Source of the DNA: Gammaproteobacteria bacterium | GTDB taxonomy: Bacteria > Pseudomonadota > Gammaproteobacteria > Steroidobacterales > Steroidobacteraceae | Length of the DNA: 64,000 nt | Assembly (NCBI GenBank): GCA_003137095.1 | Contig: PLET01000065.1 | Coordinates: 1-64,000, forward strand | Direction: 5' to 3' | Shown here: piece after piece, positions 34,847 to 42,666 of the stretch | Layout: the number at the start of each line of letters is the position of its first letter | Numbering within the stretch: position 1 is the first letter of the stretch | Translations under genes and position numbers: made by a program | Notes under the pieces: generated by a model | What the model was told of the DNA's origin: nothing | Database searches by the model: none | Seen by the model: only the letters and a program-made list of their open reading frames with translations

Positions 34847-34982
34847 TGGGTGTTCTCCTTTGAGGTTTCAGGACATTGGTGGTGGAGAACACAGCAAGCC
34901 CCGTGCCAACCGCAGTCGGTCGAAGCGAAGGCCGCCCAGGGTGATTTGCGGCCGCGGGCGCACAGGCTTCGTGTATTAATTG

Positions 34983-34992
34983 CCGGTACCGG
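34983..34992. promoter_or_regulatory. CCGGTACCGG palindrome in the gap before the DUF4398 gene
   Basis: A perfect 10-bp palindrome in the 200-base gap 34847-35046. It is flanked by AT-rich ATTAATT and TTAATTA and by a GGTAGAGATTACC dyad. It may be an operator for the envelope genes, whose promoter must lie here. No clear -35/-10 pair could be fixed. Confidence 0.25.
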
Positions 34993-35046
34993 TAGAGATT
35001 ACCGGGGGATGTTAATTACGCCGTGTGGAAACGGCACCGGCGGCGG

Positions 35047-35439
35047 TTACGGTTTCGCGAGATGCGCCGCCTCGGACATTTCCTTGAGGATTTCCGGCAG
35101 CCGGCCATAGTCGCGGGCCTTGTCCAGAAAATGCGTCGCGCCGAGCGCCATGGCGGCGCTCTTGTATTCGGGCAGATCATAGTTCGTCAACACGATCACG
35201 CGCGGCCGGGCGACGCCCGCGGCCAGGCCGCGCAACACGCCGAAGCCGGTTCCCTGGCGCAGATGCAGATCCAGGATGACCACGTCGACTGCGTCCCGCT
35301 TGACGGCGGCGAGCGCCGCAACCTCGCTGTCCACCGCGTCCAACAATTCGACGTCGGCAATCTGCCGGATGGCCTCCGTCAGCCGCTCCGTCAGCACTTT
35401 TGAATCCTCGACCAGCAAGACTCTCAGGTACTGGGTCAT
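35047..35439 (-). CDS. single-domain response regulator (CheY-like receiver)
   Basis: About 130 residues, receiver domain only. It has the acidic pocket 'VLLVEDS', phospho-acceptor Asp57 in 'DVVILDLHLRQGTGFGVL' and Lys in 'THFLDKARDY', with no output domain. It may act as a phosphate sink or by binding a partner in the adjacent CHASE3 kinase/NarL system. The start is uncertain: ATG at 35439 is chosen, but a GTG two codons earlier (35445) has AGGA 8 bases before it, and the track uses a GTG at 35469 abutting the upstream stop. All three give the same domain. Confidence 0.88.
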   Translation of the reverse strand: MTQYLRVLLVEDSKVLTERLTEAIRQIADVELLDAVDSEVAALAAVKRDAVDVVILDLHLRQGTGFGVLRGLAAGVARPRVIVLTNYDLPEYKSAAMALGATHFLDKARDYGRLPEILKEMSEAAHLAKP

Positions 35440-35469
35440 CGTCACGGAATTTGTCCTGGTGGCCTGCAC

Positions 35470-36102
35470 TTACTGTATGAGTCCATTGCGCAGAGCATAG
35501 GAGGTGATGTCGGCATTTGCGGTGAAACTCATCTTTTCCAGAATCCGGCTGCGATAGGTGCTGACGGTCTTGACGCTCAAGGACAGCTCGTTGGCGATGT
35601 CGGAGACGCCGCGGCCGGCCGCCAGCTTGCAGAATATCTGGAATTCCCGCGTCGACAAGCGCGCGTGCAGCGGCTTGTCCGCATCGCCGTCCAGATCGGC
35701 CACGAGTAATTCGGCGAGCGCCTCGCTCACGTAGCGCCGTCCCGCCAGCACGGTGCGCACCGCCTTCATCAATTCCTCCGGCGCGCTGTCCTTGGACAGA
35801 TAGCCGCTGGCCCCCGCGCGCAGGACGTTGACCGCGTATTGCTGCTCCGGCAGGCCGCTCATCACCAAAACCCGCACCCTCGGGTGCCCGGTTTGGATGT
35901 GCCGCAGGATGTCGAGTCCGCTGCGGTCGGGCATGTGGATGTCGAGCAGGACCAGATCCCATTCCTGTTTGCGCAGCTGATCCAGCGTTTCAGTGCCGGT
36001 CGCGGCTTCGCCAATCGCGTTGATGCTCGATTCGGCCTCGAGGAATTGTTTGAAGCCGGCGCGCACCACGGCATGATCGTCCGCGATCAGTACGCGCGAC
36101 AT
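35470..36102 (-). CDS. NarL/FixJ-family response regulator (LuxR-type HTH)
   Basis: 210 residues. Receiver domain (1-120) with 'VLIADDHAVVRAGFKQFL', phospho-acceptor Asp54 ('LVLLDIHMPDRSGLDIL') and Lys in 'GYLSKDSAPEEL'. A LuxR-type HTH (about 145-205) follows: 'LSTREFQIFCKLAAGRGVSDIANELSLSVKTVSTYRSRILEKM'. It is probably the transcriptional output of the CHASE3 kinase at 31993. The single-domain regulator lies directly downstream on the same strand. Confidence 0.93.
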   Translation of the reverse strand: MSRVLIADDHAVVRAGFKQFLEAESSINAIGEAATGTETLDQLRKQEWDLVLLDIHMPDRSGLDILRHIQTGHPRVRVLVMSGLPEQQYAVNVLRAGASGYLSKDSAPEELMKAVRTVLAGRRYVSEALAELLVADLDGDADKPLHARLSTREFQIFCKLAAGRGVSDIANELSLSVKTVSTYRSRILEKMSFTANADITSYALRNGLIQ

Positions 36103-36141
36103 GTGTGCAATCCGCTGTCCACCGGGTCGGTCGTTCGTGAT

Positions 36142-37152
36142 CTAGTTATTGGCACATTCGTGATTCTGGGAATACCCGTTGAGCTTGTTGTACAGGGTTT
36201 TCAAGCTGCAGCCCAGGGCATCCGCGGCGCGCCGCTTGTTGCCCTGGAAATAGTCGAGAGTGGCCTCGATCAGCGAGCGTTCCATGTCATGGATCCTGGA
36301 GCCCACGCGGATCTCCAAGTGCTCGCGTGCGCCGGCCGTGCGCGATCCGATCTGGGACGCCGCGGCGCCGTTATGCAGCATGGGGGCGAGTTCGAGGACG
36401 TCGTCCGTGAGTATGAACGCCCGCTCGATGCAATTCTTTAGTTCGCGTACGTTGCCCGGCCAGGCATGCTGTTTCAGTTGCATGTGCGCGAACGCCGAGA
36501 AGCGCTTGCGGGCGTGCGCCTGCGCGTTCAGCTGAACCAGGAAATGTTCGGCGAGCAGTACGACATCCTCGTCGCGTTCGCGCAGCGGCGGCAGGTCGAT
36601 GGGGAACACCGCCAGCCGGTACAGCAGATCCTCGCGCAAATGTCCGGTTTGTGCGGCCTGCATGGGGCAGCGGTTGGTAGCCGCAATCACCCGCACGTCG
36701 GTCGACAATTCGACGCTGGCGCCGACCCGGTACAGCTTTCGAGTTTCGAGCACCCTCAGCAGCCTCGTCTGCATGTCGAGCGGCATTTCCGTCACCTCGT
36801 CGAGCAGCAAAGTGCCGCCCCGCGCCCGCTCGAACACCCCCGCATGAGCGCGCACCGCACCGGTGAAGCTGCCTTTCTCGTAGCCGAACAATTCGGCCTC
36901 GATCAGGCCCGCGGGAATCGCGCCGCAATTGATCGCGATGAACGGCGACGCGCGGCGCGGACTGTACTGGTGGATTGCCTGGGCCGCCAGTTCCTTGCCG
37001 GAGCCGCTCTCGCCGGTCAACAGCACGCCCACGTCGGTGGGCGCGACGCGCTCAATGAGTCTGAACACATTATGCATCGCCGTGGATTCGCCGAGCAACA
37101 GCCCACCCGGGTGTGCTGGCTGCACGAATGCCGTATTGCCCGCCGTCTGCAT
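36142..37152 (-). CDS. sigma54-dependent activator without receiver domain (AAA+-Fis HTH)
   Basis: 336 residues from the ATG at 37152, with AAGGAG 8 bases upstream; the track start at 37347 is too early. After about 20 N-terminal residues comes the AAA+ domain: Walker A 'TGESGSGKE' (46-54), 'ELFGYEKGSFTGA' (a GSFTGA variant of the GAFTGA sigma54-contact loop), Walker B 'GGTLLLDEVTEMP', 'NVRELKNCIERA'. A Fis-type HTH ends it ('NKRRAADALGCSLKTLYNKLNGY'). Having no sensor domain, it resembles PspF-type activators and must be controlled by a partner protein or by its own level. Inverted repeats lie just upstream of its start. Confidence 0.92.
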   Translation of the reverse strand: MQTAGNTAFVQPAHPGGLLLGESTAMHNVFRLIERVAPTDVGVLLTGESGSGKELAAQAIHQYSPRRASPFIAINCGAIPAGLIEAELFGYEKGSFTGAVRAHAGVFERARGGTLLLDEVTEMPLDMQTRLLRVLETRKLYRVGASVELSTDVRVIAATNRCPMQAAQTGHLREDLLYRLAVFPIDLPPLRERDEDVVLLAEHFLVQLNAQAHARKRFSAFAHMQLKQHAWPGNVRELKNCIERAFILTDDVLELAPMLHNGAAASQIGSRTAGAREHLEIRVGSRIHDMERSLIEATLDYFQGNKRRAADALGCSLKTLYNKLNGYSQNHECANN

Positions 37153-37183
37153 CACAGAGTCTCCTTGCGGCGCCCGTGTAATC

Positions 37184-37212
37184 GTTACAAAGAACGCGAT
37201 TCGATTTGTAAC
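37184..37212. promoter_or_regulatory. GTTACAAA-N13-TTTGTAAC inverted repeat
   Basis: A perfect 8-bp inverted repeat with a 13-base spacer, ending 32 bp before the start codon of the sigma54 activator. The arms differ in composition from the GC-rich surroundings, as expected of an operator. Autoregulation by the activator, or control by the nearby NarL-type regulator, is possible. Confidence 0.45.
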
Positions 37213-37217
37213 CCGTA

Positions 37218-37243
37218 CCGCCGGCGATGGCCATGGCCGGCGG
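37218..37243. repeat. CCGCCGGC/GCCGGCGG hairpin between trp operon end and sigma54 activator
   Basis: An 8-bp GC-only stem with a 10-base spacer containing the palindrome ATGGCCAT. It lies about 75 bp past the stop of the last trp-operon gene and could end that transcript, but no T-run follows. It could also be part of the activator's control region. Confidence 0.35.
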
Positions 37244-37316
37244 CTGAACATGGGCTCGGAATATGCGCGATCGGCTGTAGGTGTTTGTCCGACACTGCGT
37301 AAATTATTTATGAATA

Positions 37317-37619
37317 TCAATGGTCTATAGCGCCGCAGCGCCAGCAACTGGTGAATTGCGGCTCCAGCACTTCACCGCATTCGGAGCAGGTCCAGGGCGG
37401 TCCGCTCGGAGCTGCTTCGGCCCTGGCCAGCGCCCGCAGCGCCGGCAGCTCATCCTCGTCCTGCACGTACAGTTGCGGCCAGGTTTCCATCATCGGCAAA
37501 TCGCCCATGGCACCGGCGAGATACTGGTTGCGCAGCTCGCTCTCGATCCCGGCCGCGATGAGAACATTGCGCGCATGCGCGACTTGCAAGAGCGAGGCGG
37601 CGCGAAAGATGCGCTTCAC
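37317..37619 (-). CDS. DUF2007 (putative signal-transducing) protein with C-terminal zinc ribbon
   Basis: 100 residues, GTG start 2 bases after the trpA stop. The N-terminal half is DUF2007: 'VKRIFRAASLLQVAHARNVLIAAGIESELRNQYLAGAMGDLP' and 'WPQLYVQDEDELPALRAL'. The C-terminal half is a four-Cys zinc ribbon, 'CSECGEVLEPQFTSCWRCG'. The track ORF runs back into trpA and is wrong. DUF2007 proteins resemble PII-like signal domains and have no known function. Position as the last gene of the trp operon is the main clue and suggests co-expression in tryptophan starvation. Confidence 0.85.
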   Translation of the reverse strand: MKRIFRAASLLQVAHARNVLIAAGIESELRNQYLAGAMGDLPMMETWPQLYVQDEDELPALRALARAEAAPSGPPWTCSECGEVLEPQFTSCWRCGAIDH

Positions 37620-37621
37620 GA

Positions 37622-38386
37622 TCAGCGAAGGGTCTGGAGAAATGCGCGCACGTCCTCGCCCCTCTCCAAGACTTCGACCAGGGCCGAGCCGACAACCACC
37701 CCGTCGACATGCGCGGCCAGGCGCCGCACCTGATCGCGCGATCGAATACCGAAACCCGCGCAAACAGGCACCGGTGAAACCCGCCTGACCCGATCCATGT
37801 AGTCGAGCACGTCATCGGGAACCGCAACCGATTTGCCGGTGGTGCCCGTCATGGTCACGGCATAGACGAAACCCTGCGCGGCCGCGCACAGCGTCGACAG
37901 CCGTTCGGCCGGCGTCACGGGGGTGACCATCTGCACCAGCGCCAGACCGGCGTCATCGAGCGCGGCCGCGAGATCGGCACTCTCCTCCCGCGGCAGATCC
38001 GGAACGATGAAGCCCGCCACGCCGGCGGCGGCGGCATCCTTTGGCAGGCGCTCAAGCCCGTAGGCCAGCAGCGGATTCAAATAACTCATCAGCAGAACCG
38101 GGGCTGCCGGACGCGGAGCGGATTCGAGCTCCTCGATGATCCAGCCGAGCGTGACGCCGCCGGCGAGGGCGACGAAGCTTGCACGCTGAACCGTGGCGCC
38201 ATCGGCCATCGGATCCGTGAACGGCACGCCGATTTCCACCACATCACACACGTCGGCCACGGCTGCGAGATCCTCCTTGAAGCGGGCACGGGTGGGGAAT
38301 CCGGCGGTCATGAAGCCGACCAGCGCCGGACGACCGGCGGCAACGGCGGCGCGAATGGCGGCTGAAATCGAATCTCGGGGCGCCAT
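37622..38386 (-). CDS. trpA: tryptophan synthase alpha subunit
   Basis: 254 residues from the ATG at 38386. It cleaves indole-3-glycerol phosphate to indole and glyceraldehyde-3-phosphate. It has the TIM-barrel marks 'ALVGFMTAGFP', 'VVEIGVPFTDPMADGATVQRAS' (catalytic Glu/Asp region), 'LMSYLNPLLAYGLERL' and 'VCAGFGIRSRDQV'. It lies 2 bases after trpB and 2 bases before the DUF2007 gene in the trpEGDCFBA operon. Confidence 0.97.
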   Translation of the reverse strand: MAPRDSISAAIRAAVAAGRPALVGFMTAGFPTRARFKEDLAAVADVCDVVEIGVPFTDPMADGATVQRASFVALAGGVTLGWIIEELESAPRPAAPVLLMSYLNPLLAYGLERLPKDAAAAGVAGFIVPDLPREESADLAAALDDAGLALVQMVTPVTPAERLSTLCAAAQGFVYAVTMTGTTGKSVAVPDDVLDYMDRVRRVSPVPVCAGFGIRSRDQVRRLAAHVDGVVVGSALVEVLERGEDVRAFLQTLR

Positions 38387-38388
38387 AT

Positions 38389-39621
38389 TCAGCGGTAATC
38401 CTTGAGCACGGTGCGCTGCAGGATGGGCATGTCCTTGTCGCCGCGTCCCGAGCAACCGATCAGAATGCGCGCGCCCGGATGCCGCGCCGCGTAGCGCCGT
38501 GCGCCGGCAAATGCGTGGGCGGTTTCGATGGCAGGCAATATCCCCTCCGCACGGGCGCATTCGCTCAGCGCATCCAAGGTCTCCTCGTCGGTCGCAGATT
38601 CATAGGCTACGCGGCCGGTCTGCTTCAAGAAGGCGTGCTCCGGCCCGACCCCGGGATAATCGAGGCCGGCCGAGACCGAGTGCGTCTCCTGAATCTGACC
38701 ATCGGCATCCTGCAGCAGCAGCGAATAGCTGCCCTGCAGCACGCCGGGCGTACCGAAGGTGAGCGAGGCCGCGTTGTCGCCGAGGCCCACACCCCGGCCC
38801 CCCGCTTCCACTCCGAGCAGCTGAACCGTATCGCCGAGGAATGGATGGAACAATCCGATGGCATTGGATCCGCCGCCGACGCAGGCGATCGCGACGTCGG
38901 GCAGCGCTCCGGCCTGTTCGAGCATCTGCGCACGCGCCTCGCGGCCGATGACCGCCTGCAGTTCGCGCACGAGATAGGGGTAGGGGTGGGGTCCGACGGC
39001 CGAACCCAGCGAATAATACGTGCCGTCGGGATCCGATACCCAATCGCGCAGCGCCTCGTCGATGGCCGCGCGCAGCGTTTTGTCGCCGCCCGTGACCGGC
39101 ACGACGGTCGCGCCCATCAGCTGCATCCGGCCCACGTTGGGCGCCTGGCGTTCGACGTCGACCGCACCCATGTAGACCACGCAGGGAAGGCCGAGGCGGG
39201 CCGCGGCGGCCGCACTGGCGACGCCATGTTGTCCGGCGCCGGTCTCCGCAATGATGCGCCTGGCGCCGAGCCGCCTGGCGAGCAGCGTCTGCCCCACGGC
39301 ATTGTTGATCTTGTGCGCGCCGGTGTGCGCCAGATCCTCCCGCTTCAGCCACACCTCGGCGCCCCAACGCCTGCTCAAGGCGGCCGCGTGCGTCAGCGCG
39401 GTCGGGCGCCCCACCCAGGTTTTCAACTCATGGGCGAATTCGGCCTGAAAATCCGCGCTCGGCAGGTGGCGACTCACGCCGGCTTGCAGCCGGTCGAGCG
39501 CCGGCACCAGCGTTTCCGGCACATACCGTCCGCCGAATCGTCCATATCGGCCTTTCATGTCCGGATACCGTGCGTTCAACTGATCGGCGGGCGGCGCGCC
39601 CGCGCTGAATTGCGTGCTCAT
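38389..39621 (-). CDS. trpB: tryptophan synthase beta subunit
   Basis: 410 residues from the ATG at 39621, which overlaps the trpF stop (ATGA). A PLP enzyme joining indole and serine. It has the PLP lysine in 'REDLAHTGAHKINNAVGQ', 'AETGAGQHGVASA', 'ACVGGGSNAIGLF', 'GLDYPGVGPEHAFL' and C-terminal 'CSGRGDKDMP'. The longer track ORF (to 40215) is out-of-family sequence within trpF. Confidence 0.97.
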   Translation of the reverse strand: MSTQFSAGAPPADQLNARYPDMKGRYGRFGGRYVPETLVPALDRLQAGVSRHLPSADFQAEFAHELKTWVGRPTALTHAAALSRRWGAEVWLKREDLAHTGAHKINNAVGQTLLARRLGARRIIAETGAGQHGVASAAAAARLGLPCVVYMGAVDVERQAPNVGRMQLMGATVVPVTGGDKTLRAAIDEALRDWVSDPDGTYYSLGSAVGPHPYPYLVRELQAVIGREARAQMLEQAGALPDVAIACVGGGSNAIGLFHPFLGDTVQLLGVEAGGRGVGLGDNAASLTFGTPGVLQGSYSLLLQDADGQIQETHSVSAGLDYPGVGPEHAFLKQTGRVAYESATDEETLDALSECARAEGILPAIETAHAFAGARRYAARHPGARILIGCSGRGDKDMPILQRTVLKDYR

Positions 39622-40235
39622 ATCTGCTGCCCCCGTGTCGACGCCGCGCGCGCGGCGCGCACGAACTCGTGAATCTTCGCCGGATCCTTGACGCCGGGCT
39701 CGCCCTCCACCCCGCTGCTCACGTCGACGCCAAACGGGCGCACCGCCGCGATGGCTTCGGCCACGTTGTGGGCCGACAGGCCGCCCGCGAGAATGACCTC
39801 GGTCTGGCGCGCCAGTTCCGCCGCCCGGCCCCAATCGGCGAGTTCGCCGATGCCGCTCGACGGTCCTTCGAACAGCATGCGCAGCGGCAGCGGATGCGGC
39901 GTCTTGCGGCCGAAGCGCACGACGGGAAGCACCTTGACATGCGCGGGAATCCGCAATTCGCGCAGATCCTCGACGTCGGTCTGAAAATAATCCGGTTTGA
40001 GGATGCGGCAGATCTCGTCGACTTTCATCTGCAGCGGATGCTGGGTCACGGCTACGCGCAGAATGCCGGCGGGGGCCAGGGCCGCGAGCTGCGCCGCCTG
40101 ACCCGGCGTGACCTGCCGGGGACTTGGCGCGAACACGAAGCCGATGGCGTTCACTTCGGCCGCCGCCGCCGCGCTGACCGCATCGGCGCTGGTGATGCCG
40201 CAGATCTTGATCCACATGGGTTCGAGTGTAGCCAT
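39618..40235 (-). CDS. trpF: phosphoribosylanthranilate isomerase
   Basis: 205 residues. The TrpF pattern is 'WIKICGITSADAVSAAAAAEVNAIGFVF', 'PDYFQTDVED', 'ILAGGLSAHNVAEAI' and 'GVDVSSGVEGEPGVKDP'. It isomerises PRA to CdRP by an Amadori rearrangement. The ATG at 40235 directly follows the trpC stop; a second ATG at 40217 (MWIKICGI) is also possible. The 3' end overlaps trpB by 4 bases. Confidence 0.96.
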   Translation of the reverse strand: MATLEPMWIKICGITSADAVSAAAAAEVNAIGFVFAPSPRQVTPGQAAQLAALAPAGILRVAVTQHPLQMKVDEICRILKPDYFQTDVEDLRELRIPAHVKVLPVVRFGRKTPHPLPLRMLFEGPSSGIGELADWGRAAELARQTEVILAGGLSAHNVAEAIAAVRPFGVDVSSGVEGEPGVKDPAKIHEFVRAARAASTRGQQI

Positions 40236-41057
40236 TTAGCCCGGCGCCCGGGTTGACTCGAGTATATCCGCGAGCAGCGCCGCCGGATCGTCCCGGGCCA
40301 TCAAAGCCGTGCCGATGAGCGCCAGGCGGTAACCCAGCCGCCGCATCGCGAGCGCATCGGCCGGCGTGGCCACGCCGCTTTCGGCCACCGCCGGACCCGG
40401 CGGCAGGTGCGCGGCGAGCGCCGCGAAGCGCTGCGGCACCACCTCGAGAGTCTGCAAATCACGGCAATTGACGCCGACCAGCAGCAGTTCGCGCCGATTG
40501 CGGCGAGCCGTCAGGAGACCGGCGGCAGCCTCCAGATCGGCGCCATCGAAGGCTTCCAGCAGAACGAACAGGCCGTGGTCGGCGCATGCATCGAGCAGCT
40601 CGACGATCCGGGCCGGCGGCAGCATGCGCAGGATCACCAGCAAGCCGCCGGCGCCGGCGGCCCGTGCCTCCAGCACCTGGTAGGGGTCGACGATGAAGTC
40701 CTTGCGCATGGCGGGCACCCCGAATGGTGCGAGCACCGCCGCCGCCTGCCTCAGGTGCGCGAGTGATCCGTCGAAGCGTGACGGTTCGGTCAGCACCGAC
40801 ACGGCCGCCGCGCCGCCGCGCGCATACGCCGTGACCCGGGCATCAAGACCCCGGTCCACGTCCCCCAACGCGCCTGCGGCGGGGGAACGCAGCTTGAGTT
40901 CCGCGATGACGTCGAAGCCCGCCGCCGACAGGCGCAGCGGCGGCGGCGGCGGGGTGAGACGCGCGCGCCGCTCGAGCGCGTCGGATGACTCCAGGCGCAT
41001 CGCCTCGCGCACCCGTCGGGCACTGCCGTGCGCCATCTCGTCCAGGAAGCCGCTCAT
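40236..41057 (-). CDS. trpC: indole-3-glycerol phosphate synthase
   Basis: 273 residues from the ATG at 41057, which overlaps the trpD stop (ATGA). Monofunctional TrpC with 'VIAELKLRSPAAG', 'VSVLTEPSRFDGSL', 'PAMRKDFIVDPYQVLEARAAGA', 'LLVGVNCRDLQTLEV' and 'VAESGVATPADAL'. It closes the indole ring from CdRP. The usual 'KxSPS' reads 'KLRSPAAG' here, a small departure from the common motif. Confidence 0.96.
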   Translation of the reverse strand: MSGFLDEMAHGSARRVREAMRLESSDALERRARLTPPPPPLRLSAAGFDVIAELKLRSPAAGALGDVDRGLDARVTAYARGGAAAVSVLTEPSRFDGSLAHLRQAAAVLAPFGVPAMRKDFIVDPYQVLEARAAGAGGLLVILRMLPPARIVELLDACADHGLFVLLEAFDGADLEAAAGLLTARRNRRELLLVGVNCRDLQTLEVVPQRFAALAAHLPPGPAVAESGVATPADALAMRRLGYRLALIGTALMARDDPAALLADILESTRAPG

Positions 41058-42079
41058 GGGGTTGCGGCGAAGCGCTGCAGGCGCTTGAGCCAATCGCGGG
41101 CCTGTCCGCTGTCGATGACCCTGCGCGCCCGATCGATGCCGTCGCCGATCGAGCCGGCGCGCCCGGCGATGTACAGGGCGATTCCGCTTTGCAGGGTCAG
41201 GGCCTGCAGATGCGGACCGCGATCGCGCTGCTCGAACACGTCCAGCAGCGCGGTCAGATTGGCGGCCGCATCCGCGCCGGCAAGATCCGCCGGGGCGCAG
41301 GGCGCCATGCCGAAATCCCGTGGATCGACCTCGAGCCGGCGTACCTGCCGCGGCCGCACGTCGAAGGCGGCGAACGGGCCTATCGGCGTCGCCTCGTCCC
41401 AACCGGCGGCGCCGTGCACCACCCAGGCACGTTCGACGTCCATGCCGGCCAGGGTGTCGGCCATGAGCTGCGCCGTGGGCGCGTCGAATGCTCCGATCAA
41501 TGCAAAACCCGGCGCGGCCGGGTTCGTGAGCGGCCCGAGCAGGTTGAACACCGTGCGAACGCCGAGCGCGCTGCGCACGGCGGCGAGGTTTTTCATCGCG
41601 GGGTGATAATACGGCGCGAACAGAAAGGTGAAGCCGGTGGCCGCCAAGCAGCGCGCCGCCCGGGCTTCGTCGAGCGGCAGCACGAAGCCGAGCCGTTCGA
41701 TCAGATCGGCGCTGCCGCTGCGGCTCGAGATGGAACGGTTGCCGTGCTTCACGACGGGCAGACCGCAGGCAGCGGCGAGCAGCGCCGCGCCCGTCGACAG
41801 ATTCAGACTGCCGGAACCGTCGCCGCCGGTGCCGACGATGTCGATGGCCCCGGGCGCCGCGGGCAGTTCGGGTTTGCGGGCGAGACGGCGCATGGCGCCG
41901 GCGAATCCGCGCACCTCAGCGGCCGTCACCCCCTTGGCACGCAACGCCGCCAGCAAGGCGCCGGCCACGGCGGCCGCCATCTGCGGATCGGTCAGCGATT
42001 CGAGCAGAGCCGCGGCCTGCTCTTCGGACAGATCGCGTCCTAGCAGCAGATGTTCCAGCGTTGAGCGGGTATCCTGCAT
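41054..42079 (-). CDS. trpD: anthranilate phosphoribosyltransferase
   Basis: 341 residues from the ATG at 42079. It transfers phosphoribose from PRPP to anthranilate. Marks: 'DIVGTGGDGSGSLNLSTGAALLAAACGLPVVKHGNRS' with the PRPP loop GTGGD, 'FLFAPYYHPAMKNLAAVRSALGVRTVFNLLGPLTNPA' and 'VVHGAAGWDEATPIG'. It is separate from trpG, the usual arrangement outside enterics. It overlaps trpC by 4 bases. Confidence 0.97.
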   Translation of the reverse strand: MQDTRSTLEHLLLGRDLSEEQAAALLESLTDPQMAAAVAGALLAALRAKGVTAAEVRGFAGAMRRLARKPELPAAPGAIDIVGTGGDGSGSLNLSTGAALLAAACGLPVVKHGNRSISSRSGSADLIERLGFVLPLDEARAARCLAATGFTFLFAPYYHPAMKNLAAVRSALGVRTVFNLLGPLTNPAAPGFALIGAFDAPTAQLMADTLAGMDVERAWVVHGAAGWDEATPIGPFAAFDVRPRQVRRLEVDPRDFGMAPCAPADLAGADAAANLTALLDVFEQRDRGPHLQALTLQSGIALYIAGRAGSIGDGIDRARRVIDSGQARDWLKRLQRFAATP

Positions 42080-42087
42080 CGGCCGGT

Positions 42088-42666
42088 TCAGGTGCTGAGA
42101 AAATTGCCCATCAGCAGGTTCCCCTGCGGAGTGAGCACGCTCTCCGGGTGAAATTGCACTCCCTCGATGGGCAGCGTGCGATGGCGCACCCCCATGATTT
42201 CGCCCTCGGCCGTGCGCGCCGTGATCTCGAGCGGCGCCGGCATGCTCGCCGCCTCCGCGATCAGGGAATGATAGCGGCCTGCTGGAAAATCCGGCGGCAT
42301 ACCCCTGAACACGCCCTTGCCGTCGTGCCGGATCGGAGAAACCTTGCCGTGCATCAGACGGCCCGCGCGCACCACCTTGCCGCCGAACACCTCGACCAGC
42401 GATTGATGGCCGAGGCACACGCCGAGAATCGGCACGCGGCCGGCGAACGCCTCGATCATGCGCATGGAAACCCCGGCGTCCTGCGGCGTTCCCGGACCCG
42501 GCGAAATCACCAGATGGGTGTGCTCGAGCGCGAGAGCCTCCTCGACGCCGATGGCGTCGTTGCGAAACACATCGACTTCGGCGCCCTGCATCAGGAATGC
42601 CTGCACCAGGTTGTAGGTGAAGGAGTCGTAGTTGTCTATCAGCAGCAATTTCGGCCGTGGGCTCAT
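42088..42666 (-). CDS. trpG: anthranilate synthase glutamine amidotransferase component
   Basis: 192 residues, class I glutaminase. The nucleophile Cys84 lies in '[13 protein letters not shown]' and the His/Glu pair in '[14 protein letters not shown]'. It starts '[17 protein letters not shown]'. The trpE/trpG overlap (42663-42666, ATGA) ties its translation to trpE. It may also serve as PabA for folate synthesis, as often happens; that is inference. Confidence 0.96.
   Translation of the reverse strand: MSPRPKLLLIDNYDSFTYNLVQAFLMQGAEVDVFRNDAIGVEEALALEHTHLVISPGPGTPQDAGVSMRMIEAFAGRVPILGVCLGHQSLVEVFGGKVVRAGRLMHGKVSPIRHDGKGVFRGMPPDFPAGRYHSLIAEAASMPAPLEITARTAEGEIMGVRHRTLPIEGVQFHPESVLTPQGNLLMGNFLST

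Noticed and set aside
33377-35110. 577-residue plus-strand ORF opposite the OmpA and DUF4398 genes
   Set aside because: Its Gly/Leu/Val/Arg-rich repeats are the reverse complement of the Ala/Gln heptads of the OmpA protein. The minus-strand genes have lipoboxes and a full OmpA domain.
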